64,000 nucleotides of DNA from contig JAHQIY010000005.1 of assembly GCA_019054805.1 (NCBI GenBank), positions 3,641,501 to 3,705,500 of the forward strand, given 5' to 3'. The DNA is from Brachionus manjavacas. Taxonomy: Eukaryota > Rotifera > Eurotatoria > Ploima > Brachionidae. This document shows, piece after piece, positions 1 to 11,500 of this stretch. The translations under genes were made by a program, and so were the position numbers. A model generated the notes under the pieces. It was not told the origin of the DNA. It ran no database searches and worked only from the letters and a program-made list of their open reading frames with translations. Within the stretch, counting starts at the first letter, position 1. Each line of letters opens with the position of its first letter.

Positions 1-937
1 TAGTCAAGATTTTGGCCAATAATTAAAATATCTTGAATGAAAGTGATTTGACTTTTATTGATTGATTTTTGAAGTTACATTCATTTAAGGCTGTTAAGTT
101 TTTAAAAACTGAAAATTACCTTGGATCTGAATACAGGCGGATTTTAAATTAGGAGTTAAAAAAAAGCTCGATTCCTATTTTAAGTGATTAATTTGAATTA
201 GTTTTTTGGATACAAATTGAAACTTGAAAAAATAAAAAATTTGGAAAGACAATTAGATTACTAGATTCGAATGAAATCTTGATTATAAGATAAATATGAA
301 TTTATATTTGATTAATATTCTTTTAAAATTAAATTCGAGAACTAACAATTTTTAAATTCAAGAATAATTTTAAATTTAAAAATTTTCATTCGAAAGGCTC
401 CTTATTCGAATAGAATATGCATATTTTATTTCATCACTACCTATTTTTCACATTCTTTTTTTTAAAGCTTCTGGAAAAGATAATTAAAAACCATCTTAAA
501 TATAATATACTCAAGAAAATTTAAATATAATTTAAGGAACAGCAATAATTTATTTGAACCGATGTCAAAATAGAAAAATGGTGAATATTTCTACCCAAAG
601 GTTATAAGATGCTTTGTAATTAAAAGATGTTGAAGTTTTCAGCTTTTAATACTCTCAATTTTCAATTATAACATTAATTTGATTTTTTTAGAATTTGTGA
701 AAAAATTTAAATTTTTAAACTTGAATATTTTATTGTTAAATATTTCAAATATATTTTTTTTTTCAATTTTATAATAATTAAAAATTTTAAATGAATACTT
801 TTATATAGAATTTAAATGAATGAAGTGTTAATCACTCTTACAGATAGGGGGACTAGCCTGTTGATTAACCTTTAAACTTATTTATAACTTTTTTTTAAAA
901 AAAATTTCCAAAAATACTCTGTAATAAAAAAATTTAC
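1..937. other. AT-rich stretch, no gene resolved
   Basis: Very AT-rich DNA in which no conserved coding segment is visible on either strand. It lies directly downstream, on the minus strand, of the ADAT1-like first exon, so it should be intron or contain further exons of that gene. None could be recognised; the catalytic deaminase motifs of the family are not seen here. Confidence 0.4.
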
Positions 938-1055
938 CTAAAGAAGCTAAAATTGCCGCCAAATTAGTCCATTCACTATTCGTTGGTTTGCTTTTGACCA
1001 AAATATTTTTGTCATAAAAATCATAACAAATTTTGGCTATTTTATCAAAATCCAT
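938..1055 (-). CDS. ADAT1-like tRNA adenosine deaminase, first exon (partial)
   Basis: An ATG at 1055-1053 opens a 39-codon exon ending at a GT donor (937-936, GTAAAT). The peptide begins MDFDKIAKICYDFYDK and contains EWTNLAAILASL. This is the pattern at the N-terminus of ADAT1/ADAR-type deaminases: an 'IA.LCY..Y' helix, then a GKP-like turn (here SKP), then 'EWT.LAA'. ADAT1 converts A37 to inosine in tRNA-Ala in eukaryotes. The catalytic His/Glu and Cys motifs would be in later exons, beyond the left edge or not recognised. The start codon lies 193 bp after the SDR stop on the same strand. The match rests on about 35 residues, so the family call is probable rather than certain. Confidence 0.55.
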
Positions 1056-1247
1056 CTTGTTTAATTAAAATTTTGGTAAAACAGATTTTCATTAAGAAAC
1101 GGAGTTTTAAGTCCATCAATCTTCTTTAATATTTTAATAAAAATTACAATTTATTTTCTTTATATAAAAAATCAATCAACATTTATAGATCTTTAAGGAT
1201 CTTGCAAGTAACAATAAATTATTATTAGATGTTTCTTAGAAAATAAC

Positions 1248-2361
1248 TTAGAAAGTATTCAAATTAACTTCCAAATTAGGTCTAGACGGTTGCAACACAA
1301 AATTAGCGATTAGCATGAAGGCTTTGGAAGGCAAAATACTTTTGAGAACCGAAAGCAAATACAAAACTCGTGGTATACAAACATTCTTTTGATTAACCAA
1401 TATAGCGTGCATAATTCTTTTGGCCACAAATTGAGGTGGCAATGGAGTAGTCAAGTAATTGAATCTTTTAGAAAATTAGAAAATAAATTAATTTTTGTAA
1501 AATTTTTTCAGCTAGTTAGCGGGCTTACAAATGGCGTGATTTAGCATAAAGAGTTGTATTGATTGAGGCAGGATAGACTAGTGTAGTACAAATACCATCA
1601 TAACCAGCAAGTGTCAATTCATGATCCAGTGATTCCATCATTCCAACAAGAGCAAACTTTGATGTACAATTATCGGACATGTGACAAAATCCGAAAAGTC
1701 CTGCACTGCTGGCTACACTCACAATGTGACCATGATTGCGGCTTAACATTGATGGTAAAAATTCTCTCAAAAACCAGTAACTGGCAAAAATATTCACTCT
1801 CATTGTCGAAATAAATTCATCTTCTTTGCATTCCATAAACGAGCGAAAAGCTTGAATACCTGCATTGTTAATTATTATGGTAACCTCGCCAACATCTCTT
1901 CTGATACATTCACAAACTTCTCTGATCTCTTCCCTGCTTCTAGACAGAATAACTTGTAATTTATTAAAATCTTAGAAAAAGCGGCCAAATAGCTACTTTA
2001 AATCACAATGATACGCATTAATTCTTTTACTGTTTAGACCGGTTGTTTTGACTAATTCGACTGTCTTACTATTTTCAGTGTCTTGAATGTCTATGAGAAC
2101 CAAAATTGAGCCTCGTTTGGCAAATTCGATGGCCAATGCACGCCCTAAATCAAAACTTGTATAATTAATTAGAAAAAATAATTCATTTTTAGTACCAAGT
2201 CCTTTTCCAGAACCGGTGATTAAGACTATTTCGTTTCGAACATATTTTTCAGTTGGTGAAAATATGAAATAGAACACGGTCCAGAACATAACTTTGAAAA
2301 ATTCCAAAATTAGAAATATGAGCTCAACAAAAAATGAAATTCCCATATGAACCATAGACAT
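1248..2361 (-). CDS. Membrane-anchored short-chain dehydrogenase/reductase (17beta-HSD11/RDH10-like)
   Basis: Four exons on the minus strand (2361-2196, 2144-1997, 1939-1529, 1464-1248) join in frame through GT-AG introns of 51, 57 and 64 bp to give 313 codons, the normal length of the family. An N-terminal hydrophobic segment (residues about 8-34) should anchor it in ER or lipid-droplet membrane. The Rossmann cofactor motif TGSGKGLG is at 49-56, NNAG at 129-132 and the catalytic Ser region VSVASSAG at 178-185. The catalytic YxxxK motif reads N-C-T-S-K (195-199): Lys is present but Tyr is replaced by Asn (codon at 1671-1669). The C-terminus (LPPQFVAKRIMHAI) matches the SDR16C group that oxidises retinol or sterols. 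The frame is otherwise intact, so this may be a pseudoenzyme, a young pseudogene or a base error. A possible poly(A) signal (AATAAA) lies at 1155-1150. Confidence 0.88.
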
Positions 2362-4444
2362 TTTGTTGTCTGCGGCTTATCCGTTTGTTAATGCTGACTT
2401 TTGCTGAATAATGAATTTTTATTGAAATTTTTCTTTTTTTCGAATTTTTTATTAATTTAATTGTTTCATTTAAGTAAGTAAACATTAGATAAATAAATTT
2501 TCAAAATAAAATGTTAAAATAAAAGTAACAAAAACTCAAAAAAGATATTTAGGTCATATTTTATTAAAATTTAATAATAAATTAATTTTTTATTTAAATT
2601 TTATTTTTGTGAATTTACTAAATTTTTAAATTTTTAAATATTTCAAGCTTTTTTGAAAATTTATAATTCAAATTAATTCAATTATAAAGATAAAATTCAA
2701 CCTTGTTGGGTAATTTTTAAAAAAATTTATATTTTAATTATCTTGGTTACGCGCGGTAATTTCGCTTCAGTTTTAAATTTCTGATTCTACTTTTACTCAG
2801 AAAATTTAAAAATTAATTTTGGTTTTAAGTTTAAAGTCCATTAGCTATAGCTTTTAGATAGTTCTTGCATATAGATATTTTAAATATTAAGATAACTAAA
2901 CAAATATTATTTTCAAAAATCATCTTATCTAAATTGATATTTATCAGATCTTTAAATTTTAATACCTTTTAAAAGACATGAAATTTAACAAAACTTTGAA
3001 GTTGTATGCAATTGTTTCTATTGTCCCAGTGCTAAATAACCTAATGCATAAAAATAAAATCATAAACTTTTAAAATTAAGTTAAATTAATGCAATTTTGG
3101 AAAAAGATTTTTTTTGTGCGAGAATATATTCAAATAAATAAATTTATTTTCCTAAAAAAGGAAATTAATTAGTTTTCTTGAATAATATTCTTTAAAACAT
3201 ATTTTAAAATTTTTCAGTTGAATAAGTATTATCCATAACAATCAATATAATAAAAAACTTCAATTACAAAATAAGCAAAAATTCTTGATTTAATATAAAA
3301 CCTTTTAATTTGTAAATTTTAACGGCTGAAAATTTGAATTTATGTTTATTGTCGACTTTGTTATTCTGAAATTTATCGATGAATATAAATTCGTTTGCAT
3401 CAAAAAGAATCAATATTCTTTACTCATTGATACTAGGAAAGATTTTTGAATTGAAGAAAAACATGAAAACATGTCTAATTTCATGCATGAATAGACAATG
3501 AGATTTGACTATCGAAAAAACAATTTCCTTTTTGTACTTTTTGTACTTTATCTGTTAGAGAAGGGGCGTTTACCTGGTTTAGGGATTAGTATTTATTATA
3601 GAAAAGAGAACTATTAGTTAAAATGAGGATATTTAATTTAACTTTTAGAATATTTTAAAGCGCAAAAAAGGTGTATCACTTCACAGTTGATTATAGATAT
3701 AGAACAATTCTGAAGGGATAAATAAGGACTCAGCAAAAAAAATCCATTAAAAGGTATTTTGCTAAAATTTTATATGAGCTAAATATTCTTTGAATCAATT
3801 TTTGTTTAATTTGGAAAAAAAAATTAATTAAATAATTTTGATAATTCTCATCCCAAAATTATAAGGTATTATTTTAAATTAATTCTGTATAAAAGTTTTA
3901 CGTGAATTTTCAAACTTGATATTAATTAAATTATTAATATCGCATGTTTAGTCGATTCAAAAAAACTCTATAGTTTATTTGAATTTTTTAATTGACAGTA
4001 AATCCTAAATGGAGCGTTAGTTGCTGCCTATTTCTTTAATTAACATGCAATTTCAAAGAATCAATCGGATTAAAATATTAGCTCACTTAAAGTTTGTTTT
4101 TCTGTTGCATTTTTTCGGTCGTTCAGTTTTTATTGATTTTAGGAAATGAATTAAGTCAGAATAAAAAACTTAATCGTGCCATGACAAATAGTCCCTTAAT
4201 TTATAGAAATTTGGTATAAAAGAAAGAAAAAAAATGTTTTTAATCAGTTAAACTTTTTTTAAATTTTTTTTGTTTAGTCATCAAACCTATATAAATTAAG
4301 TTTAATGGCACTAGGAAAACTCACGGTGGATTTAGTAAAGTTTAAAATATCCGTAGATTTTCTAGTGTTATAAATCTTATTTTGTAAATCTTCATCAATG
4401 ATTATTCATTAATAAAATGAATAAATACATGGGAATATTTTAAA
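2362..4444. other. AT-rich intergenic DNA, no gene seen
   Basis: About 2 kb upstream of the SDR gene with long A/T runs and no conserved reading frame, RNA gene or transposon ends recognised. The only structure noted is a short imperfect hairpin, CACTAGGAAAACTCACGG at 4309-4326 against CCGTAGATTTTCTAGTG at 4351-4367. Confidence 0.5.
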
Positions 4445-4585
4445 ATAAAATTTAACCAAATTATTTGCTTTACGCCTGAAGTAAATCCTTTTATTATTTT
4501 AAATAAAAAACTAACTCATAAAGTATTCTCTAATTAAAAATGCTGTTTCATCTGTATTCTGATGATTTGTTTAATCACTAGGGAA
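4445..4585. repeat. Direct repeat marking the left end of the duplicated unit (copy A)
   Basis: This AT-rich stretch, ending ...CACTAGGG, recurs at about 16032-16173 before copy B with scattered differences. It is the furthest-left sequence shared by the two NO VEIN-like units, so the duplication boundary lies at or near its left end. It is visibly more diverged between the copies than the genes are. Confidence 0.7.
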
Positions 4586-5187
4586 AAGGCAACAGCGCAG
4601 TGAAGGGGCTCTGGAAAAGAGTCAGAGCGAAATGGTTCCGGTTCTACAGCACTGGGGCTAACAATATGTATCGGTTCTATAGCTCATACTTCTAGTTAAC
4701 TGGATGCGATCGGTGTACGATATAAACGTCTCGTACGTGCCATCCGCCAACAATCCGGCGAACGCGCCTTCTAGACGCATAACACCATCAATGGAGCTTA
4801 CGCCTTGGCAATACAACGGACCTTTATAAATATCAGCTTCTCTCCGTCATTCCGGCAGCTTTCGAACCTTTTTTAATTTATTTTAATAAAAACGACTGAC
4901 TCGTGGTCAAGCCACCGGTCAGCCAACATTTTTTCTGTGAATGCAGCATGGTGCAACATTCAAAGTTGCATCAACCGAAAAAGTCTGCAAAATTCACAAC
5001 GTTCGATTAAATTGAAATTTAATTTCTGAAAATTTAATAGACCATGGTATTTGATGCACATTTGAATGTTGCATAATGCTGCATTCAACGAACTAATTTT
5101 AAACTTTAAGACAAAAAGTTTTTCAATTTTTTTACATTTTTTTCTGTTTTTTTTTAAATTTTTGTACTGAATTTCACTAAAACTTCA
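4586..5187. other. 600-bp insertion specific to copy A, with a GC-rich block
   Basis: Between sequences shared with copy B (which has only about 55 unrelated bases here), copy A carries about 600 bp. Bases 4590-4860 are clearly GC-richer than everything around them and contain CpG-rich words such as CAATCCGGCGAACGCGCC. No protein is encoded and no RNA family was recognised. The right part contains a foldback element, listed separately. It is probably a transposon fragment of unknown type. Confidence 0.45.
4939..5086. mobile_element. Small foldback (MITE-like) element
   Basis: Arms of about 36 bp, 4939-4974 (begins GAATGCAGCATGGTGCAACA) and 5050-5086, are imperfect inverted repeats. The reverse complement of the right arm begins GAATGCAGCATTATGCAACA. 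The interior is about 75 bp of AT-rich DNA. Non-coding; absent from copy B. Target-site duplications are not obvious. Confidence 0.55.
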
Positions 5188-5588
5188 TTCAAACTTTTAT
5201 ATTTTGATCAAAATTTTACTGCGTAGATTAAAAAAAAATAAAACTTGATAATTTTTTAAAAATCGTTCATTTTTCAATTTTTTGGAAGATAGAAATAAAA
5301 ATGTGATATATACGAATTTATCATGTAAGCATTTTATTAAAAGTATCTTGGAAACTAAGCGATAACAACCACAAACAAAAAAACTTACTGAGATAAAAAT
5401 AGACAATTAGAAAAAAAAGTCATAAATCATTTTTTTTATTAAAATAAAAAAAATTCTCAACAAAGAATAACAAAAAATGAATCAAGTAATTAAATATAAA
5501 ACACTTAATTTGTTGTAATTGATTTAATTGTTAGAGGCCTTCAAACAATGCTTTTATACTTGTTTTTGGTCCCACAAATTTATTTGTT

Positions 5589-8500
5589 ATGAACTCTATT
5601 TTCAACAATTGCTTAAAATATCCAAATGATTTTAAAACAATTGAAAATTTGAATGATGATTCAGTAGACAAATTAATAAATGACCAGAACGACAAAAAAA
5701 ATTCTATTCACAACAAGTTTTTCTGATTTCAAATCGGTCATATCTAAATGCGAACTGATAATTTACATTCATCTTTCTGAAGAGAAATTTTACACTGAGT
5801 CTATTACAAACAGAACATCATACGAGAAATATTCCAAAATTGTGTGGCCATCTTTTGTGCAAGAATCTAAATTATTACTCGAACACACAGAGAAATGTCC
5901 AAGCATTAAAGGCATTTTAATCCTTGACTTTTCAAGATCGCACCGGGAGACTCTAGAATTATTGAGACAAATTAGCTCGTTTTTTAAATCAGGATATCCA
6001 ATAGATAAAAAATTCTTGTTAAAATCGAACTTTGTTTATCAAGAATTGGATAAAAGCTTACCAAGCCGAAATTCAGATCATATTTGGACTACATTCGATA
6101 ATTTTAGAAAAATACTTTCCAATCAATATTTAAACAAAATATCTAAATGCATGGAAGATTTAAATTTAACTAATAGAAATATAAAAAATAGAGCCATTGA
6201 TAATCTTATCGACCTTTTATCATTTAAATACAAAAAAATTGCCGAAGAAAGGAATATTTTTAAAATGATAATTAGTAAAGGAGACACACAAATACCGTAT
6301 AAGAGAATTTTGAACGAAATCGAATATTTTTGTCAAAATTTTGATAGCAGAGTAATTGGACTAGCTGATATATTATACAACATAACAAATAATTCAAAAA
6401 ATCGATCACTAGTTCTTAAAGACCCTGAGTATAAGCGTATTTTGATGAAAATGCTTTCAAATGATAACAAAATAATACAAATCAAAGCTACCGAACTTGT
6501 TTTTACAATGTTTAAAGATTCAGCTTTTAGTAATTTTAAAGGTGCCACCAACAACTGCCTGTTTTTTGACAAAAAAAATAGTCTACTAGAAAAGCTGCTG
6601 AAAATTATTTTTGTTTCCTGTGAGACCATTTTTTCATGTACCAATTATGAACAAGTTACCGAATTGAATTTAGAATACAGGTTTTTGAATATATCTTGTC
6701 TGAAAGAAATACTTTTAGGCTCTCATGAAAATTGGAGTCGAATTGGGATCGATGATTTTCTAAGACTTTCAAATATTTTTGACATGGGTTTACAAGTTTT
6801 AAGACAAACAAAGCACAATTTTCAAGCGAGATTATTATCCGAGCTTGCTTTAATAAAAGGGCTAATTATTAAGACAAATGAAGTCAATTTATTGCAACAA
6901 ATAAATATTGAAAAATATTTGAGACAAACATTAGTTTTAATGAATATTTGCTTGGACGTTCTTGGTAAATTTTGCAAGACTTATCTTTTTATGGTCTATG
7001 AAACATTCAACATTTTAATTCTACTTGCTGAGAAAAATTATTTCAAGAAGGAAGTAAAATCTTATCAATTCATTGATGAATCTGATTTTTTTGCCAAGAA
7101 AAAGCAAATTGGTAATGATTACGAAGATAAAGCTTTAAATAATATAGTCGATTGCTATGATAAATATTTATGGATGGTGCGAAAAAATAACCCAGTGGAA
7201 AAGTTTATTAATTTTAACAAAGACCAAGTTAAATTTTCAATCAAGTTTAGTCAAATGGAAATTGATTTAGAAAATAAAAAGAGAGAACTTGAAGAAAAAA
7301 ATACACAAATTGAAAAATTCAAAAATCAAATCGAAAATTTAACTAACGACAATAAAAATAATTTAGACAAATTCAAGGCTAAAATTAACGAAAATTTAAA
7401 TAATTTTACAATTGAAAACCAGAAACTAATTCAACCACTTTCTACAACGACTAGCAAAATTGAAATTGACGAAAATAACATAAGATCATCTTTGGATGCA
7501 AAAATATTTATTAAAAAAATCGAAGAAAAATACAATAGCATCAGTGATTTTCGTCAGTTGATATGTAATTCATTGAAACATTTGACTGATGGTTTGTACT
7601 CGTCTAAATATCACTTTATCTATGAGCTAATTCAAAATGTTGATGATGCCAAATTTGACCAAAATCCATCTCTTAAAATTATAATTCAAAAGATTCGGTA
7701 ACTTTTTGCAGCAATGAAAAAGGATTCAGTGTATGCGACATACAAAGCATATGCAGTATATCTGAATCCAAAAAATCAAAAGGTGTAAACATCGGTAACA
7801 AAGGTTTAGGCTTTAAATCGGTTTTTTCTGTATGCGATGAACCAGTCATTTATTCAAAACCATTCTGGCAGTTTTATTTTCTTAAACAAAATGACGAGCT
7901 TAGCTATATAACTCCTCATTATTTGGAAAAAATATCAGCAACTCTTGGTCAAATTATAGATGAAAATCAATCAATGAATACATTTGTTCATCTAAAATTT
8001 AAAAAAGATTTTGATTTTAATGAGAATATTGTTAATTTGCTAGATGCCAAAGTTCTTCTGTTCACAAATAAACTTGAACAAATAAGTGTGGAAGATAAAA
8101 TTTTGTCTTCCACATTTATTTACAAAAAACAAATAAAGAGATTTAAGAAAAATCCCAGTGACTTTGAGCTTATTCAACTAGATTTGAACGGAAATAAACA
8201 ATTGGAATTTAAAGTTTTTAACGAGATAATTAAAATTGATGAAAATTTAGCAAAAAAAGAGGAGCTAGCTTCCGAAGAAATCAAGTTATCCATTGCTTTT
8301 CCAAATAAGCTATCTGATTTGAACAGCCATTCGGTTTATTCAATTTTTCCAGTTGAAAAAGAAGACATCAAGTGGCCTTTTTTGATTAATACCTATTGGA
8401 CTTTAGTTACTAATAGAGAAAATATTAAAATGTGCAAGTATAATCAAGTATTGCGTGACTCTTTGGCAGATATGTATTGCCGGATAGTAAAAACTGATCA

Positions 8501-11500
8501 AATTTTGAAGAATAATTTGGCCTTTATTTTGCCAACTTTTGAAAACTTAAATAAATGGTGGCGTAATTTTTCGTCCAAAGTAGCTGATTGTGTAAGACAC
8601 GAAACTAAAATAGGACTTAAAAGATTCAAAAATAAAGCTTTGCAAGAAAAATTAGACGTTTCTGATGAAATTATCAGGATTATTAACATTGAAATAGTTG
8701 AAAACTTAAAACTCAATAAAAAAGATTTGGAATACTTTATGGATTTAAAAGAGTTTTGTGTCGAAGACATTTTGTGTATTTTTGATGTAAAAAATAATTG
8801 TGAGAGAATTCATAGATGGATTGATGGTCGATCAACTCAATGGTGGAGTGATTTTTTCTATGAACTGCTAGCAAAAAAAGTAAATTTGGATACATCGAAA
8901 TATAGAATATTTCAATTGCGAGAACCAATAAGGTAAAAATCAGTAAAAGTGTTTAAGCCGAATTAATGATATTCAAGATGATAATTTTTTTTATTTTGAT
9001 CTAAAATTTAAAAAAATTAAAATTCCTATAAACTGTAAAAAAATGTGCAATGTCATACACAGTATGTGATAATTTTGAACTTTAACATTTAAAAAACACA
9101 ACGAAAAACCAATAATTTCAAAATCAGCACATTCTGTGTAGACTTTTACACATATTTTTAATTAAATATAAAAATCTCAGAATTTAAATTTTTTTTTCAA
9201 AAAGCTTTTCAATTATGTTTGATTAATTAACGATAAATATATGAACTTTAAAGACTAAAAAAAGAAATTTTAGATTCTCATGTCATTTGATTCATGCGAA
9301 TTTAGCTACCATAGAAGATATCCTTGTAAGACTTCTCTGCAAGCATACTTGCTGTAGGTATTACTTATTATTTTAACTTTTAATTTGTTCGGTAAAAATA
9401 AACAGACCTGCATTAAGTCATAATCTATAGTCAATCCTGTTTTCAATTAAGATTTAGAAAATAAAAAGATTAAAATAAGAACCCTTACTCATGTATCATT
9501 TAAAATAAGTTTATTAAATTATAATTAAAATTTAAAATATTTTCCAAAATTAATTCTTGAAATTTTCGATTTCATAATTCCTAAATTGTAATAAAATTTG
9601 ATGCGGAAAGTGTGATTAAATTATCAATATTGAGTTACTTAAAATTTGGTGGGCGTTCAATAAATTTTTTGTAAAACTTTGAAAAATAAATTAAGAATAT
9701 TGTAGTTCTCTCGTAGTTGTAAGACTACAACACCGACAATATTTTCTTTTCTTTATTATTTGTATTATAATTTAATAGTTGTATAAATTAAAATATTTAT
9801 TTTAGGTTTATAACAAGAATTTTTTTTTACTTTTTTTTTATTTTTTTAAGTTATTATTTATTTAAAAATTAAAAACTTAATTTAGAAAAAATATCAATTT
9901 AAGTGGCTAACCGCACAAAATTTGGCAGTATTTTTTAGGCCGTTTTTTTTGGAAATCCAAAAAATAGACCGCCTGGCTGACCGGCAAAATGACCGCAAAA
10001 AACCGTCCGTGTATTGGACCGGTTTATCTTGACCGTATCCAACACTAATTTTTGCACATTTAGCCATTAGCTGCTTAAACTCTGTCTGCTTTTTTACATA
10101 ACAAAAATTATTAACACTTGAAAACAAGTAATTTTTTTAATTTTGATTTGTTTTTTCGGAAAAAACTTTTTTCCAAGAGAAATAATTTAATTACTTTAGC
10201 AGGGTTTTATTTGACTTAAAATCAAATCAATAAGATTTATTTCATTTCAATGAACGCCTTAAAGGCGATTGAAAATAAAAATAAAATGTAATAAATAAGA
10301 CTAAGTGTTAGTGTTTTCTATCTAATTTAATCGTAAATATATTTTAATTTCAAAAATTTATAAAAATAAAATAGTTTCAATGTTTATTGGAATCGATTTC
10401 GGGACAAAATTAATTATCGAAAATAAATTGTGCTCAGGAATTATTCACCCAAAAGAGGCTTATGGGGAATGAATGATAAGATTTAAAATTCACACTCACA
10501 CTTGATCACGTATAATATTTATACGTATAATTTCACGTATAATATGATCAAAATGCAATTCTTTTAAATGACAAAAAATTGACATAAAAAAAAAGAATTT
10601 TAAATTTTTTAAATTTTTCGCTAAATTAACTGGGTACCTATCACTCAAACTCACACTCTCACCCAAAAAAATGGGAAAAATTGTTTTTTTGCTCTTGTGT
10701 GCTCTTTTTTGGTTTATATCGCAATTAATATGTTTCTTGAGCCAAAAAATTGCCTTTAAAGATACTTTCTTATTTTTTAATTTATCTATAATGTAATTTT
10801 TGAATGTGTTTTTATCTTTAAGTTAAAATAATAAAAAATATAAATAAGATTTTTAAAAGATTAGTAACATTAGTTTTATTACATCATCATATTAAATCAG
10901 TAAAATATTTTTAATTTAATGGAATTATTGTGCTCATTTTTAGTCTTAGAATTCATATTTCAGAGAAAAAAATAAAGAAATAATATTGAAAGAATAAGAA
11001 TTGAAAATTTCTAAACTTTAAAGAATGCTATTTTAAAAAAAAGCATAAAAAACAAAAATAAAAGGACACTATAAAATTGAATTTTTCAACTATATATTTA
11101 ATTTTTGATTTATAAAATTTTTATCTTTAAGTTATGATTCAAAAGATAAACGCAAATATAACAAATTAACTAATTTAGAAGGAAATACAATTTATTTTAC
11201 AACTTTACATCATCAATTAAAAACATGGAGAAAAGAAATTTCAATTATTGAAACTCGAAATATCAATGAGGCTGAATATTTAAGATTTCTTCAAATACAA
11301 GACATAGAGCCCGAAAATATGATTGAAATAATCATAGCCTCGCATAAAAAAGGATGCATATCAGAAATTGATTGTATTTGGAACGATTTAGAATTTTTGA
11401 AAAATCATTTTGATATTTTCAAAGATGTTTTGTTCGATGATGTTTTGTCGTTAACAGTGCCTGTGATCGGTGGTCTTTTACCACTTAAATATTCCAAAAT

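Noticed and set aside
1993-2361. A single 122-codon frame covering SDR exons 1 and 2
   Set aside because: It reads through a 51-bp intron (2145-2195) that happens to lack stops; removing it restores the conserved GLGRALAIEFA sequence.
4309-4367. 59-nt hairpin resembling a microRNA precursor
   Set aside because: The stem is short and interrupted and there is no conservation evidence; small-RNA data would be needed.
4850-4875. GGTTCGAAAGC on the minus strand, like a tRNA/SINE B box
   Set aside because: No A box at the correct distance, no cloverleaf, and the mismatch at the end of the box suggests chance.
5197-5406. 69-codon minus-strand frame upstream of copy A (also before copy B)
   Set aside because: Low-complexity AT-rich translation; the copy B version differs at its end by indels.
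9894-10127. 77-codon minus-strand frame in the NO VEIN-like intron
   Set aside because: It follows from the GC-richer GACCG repeats and has no recognisable domain.
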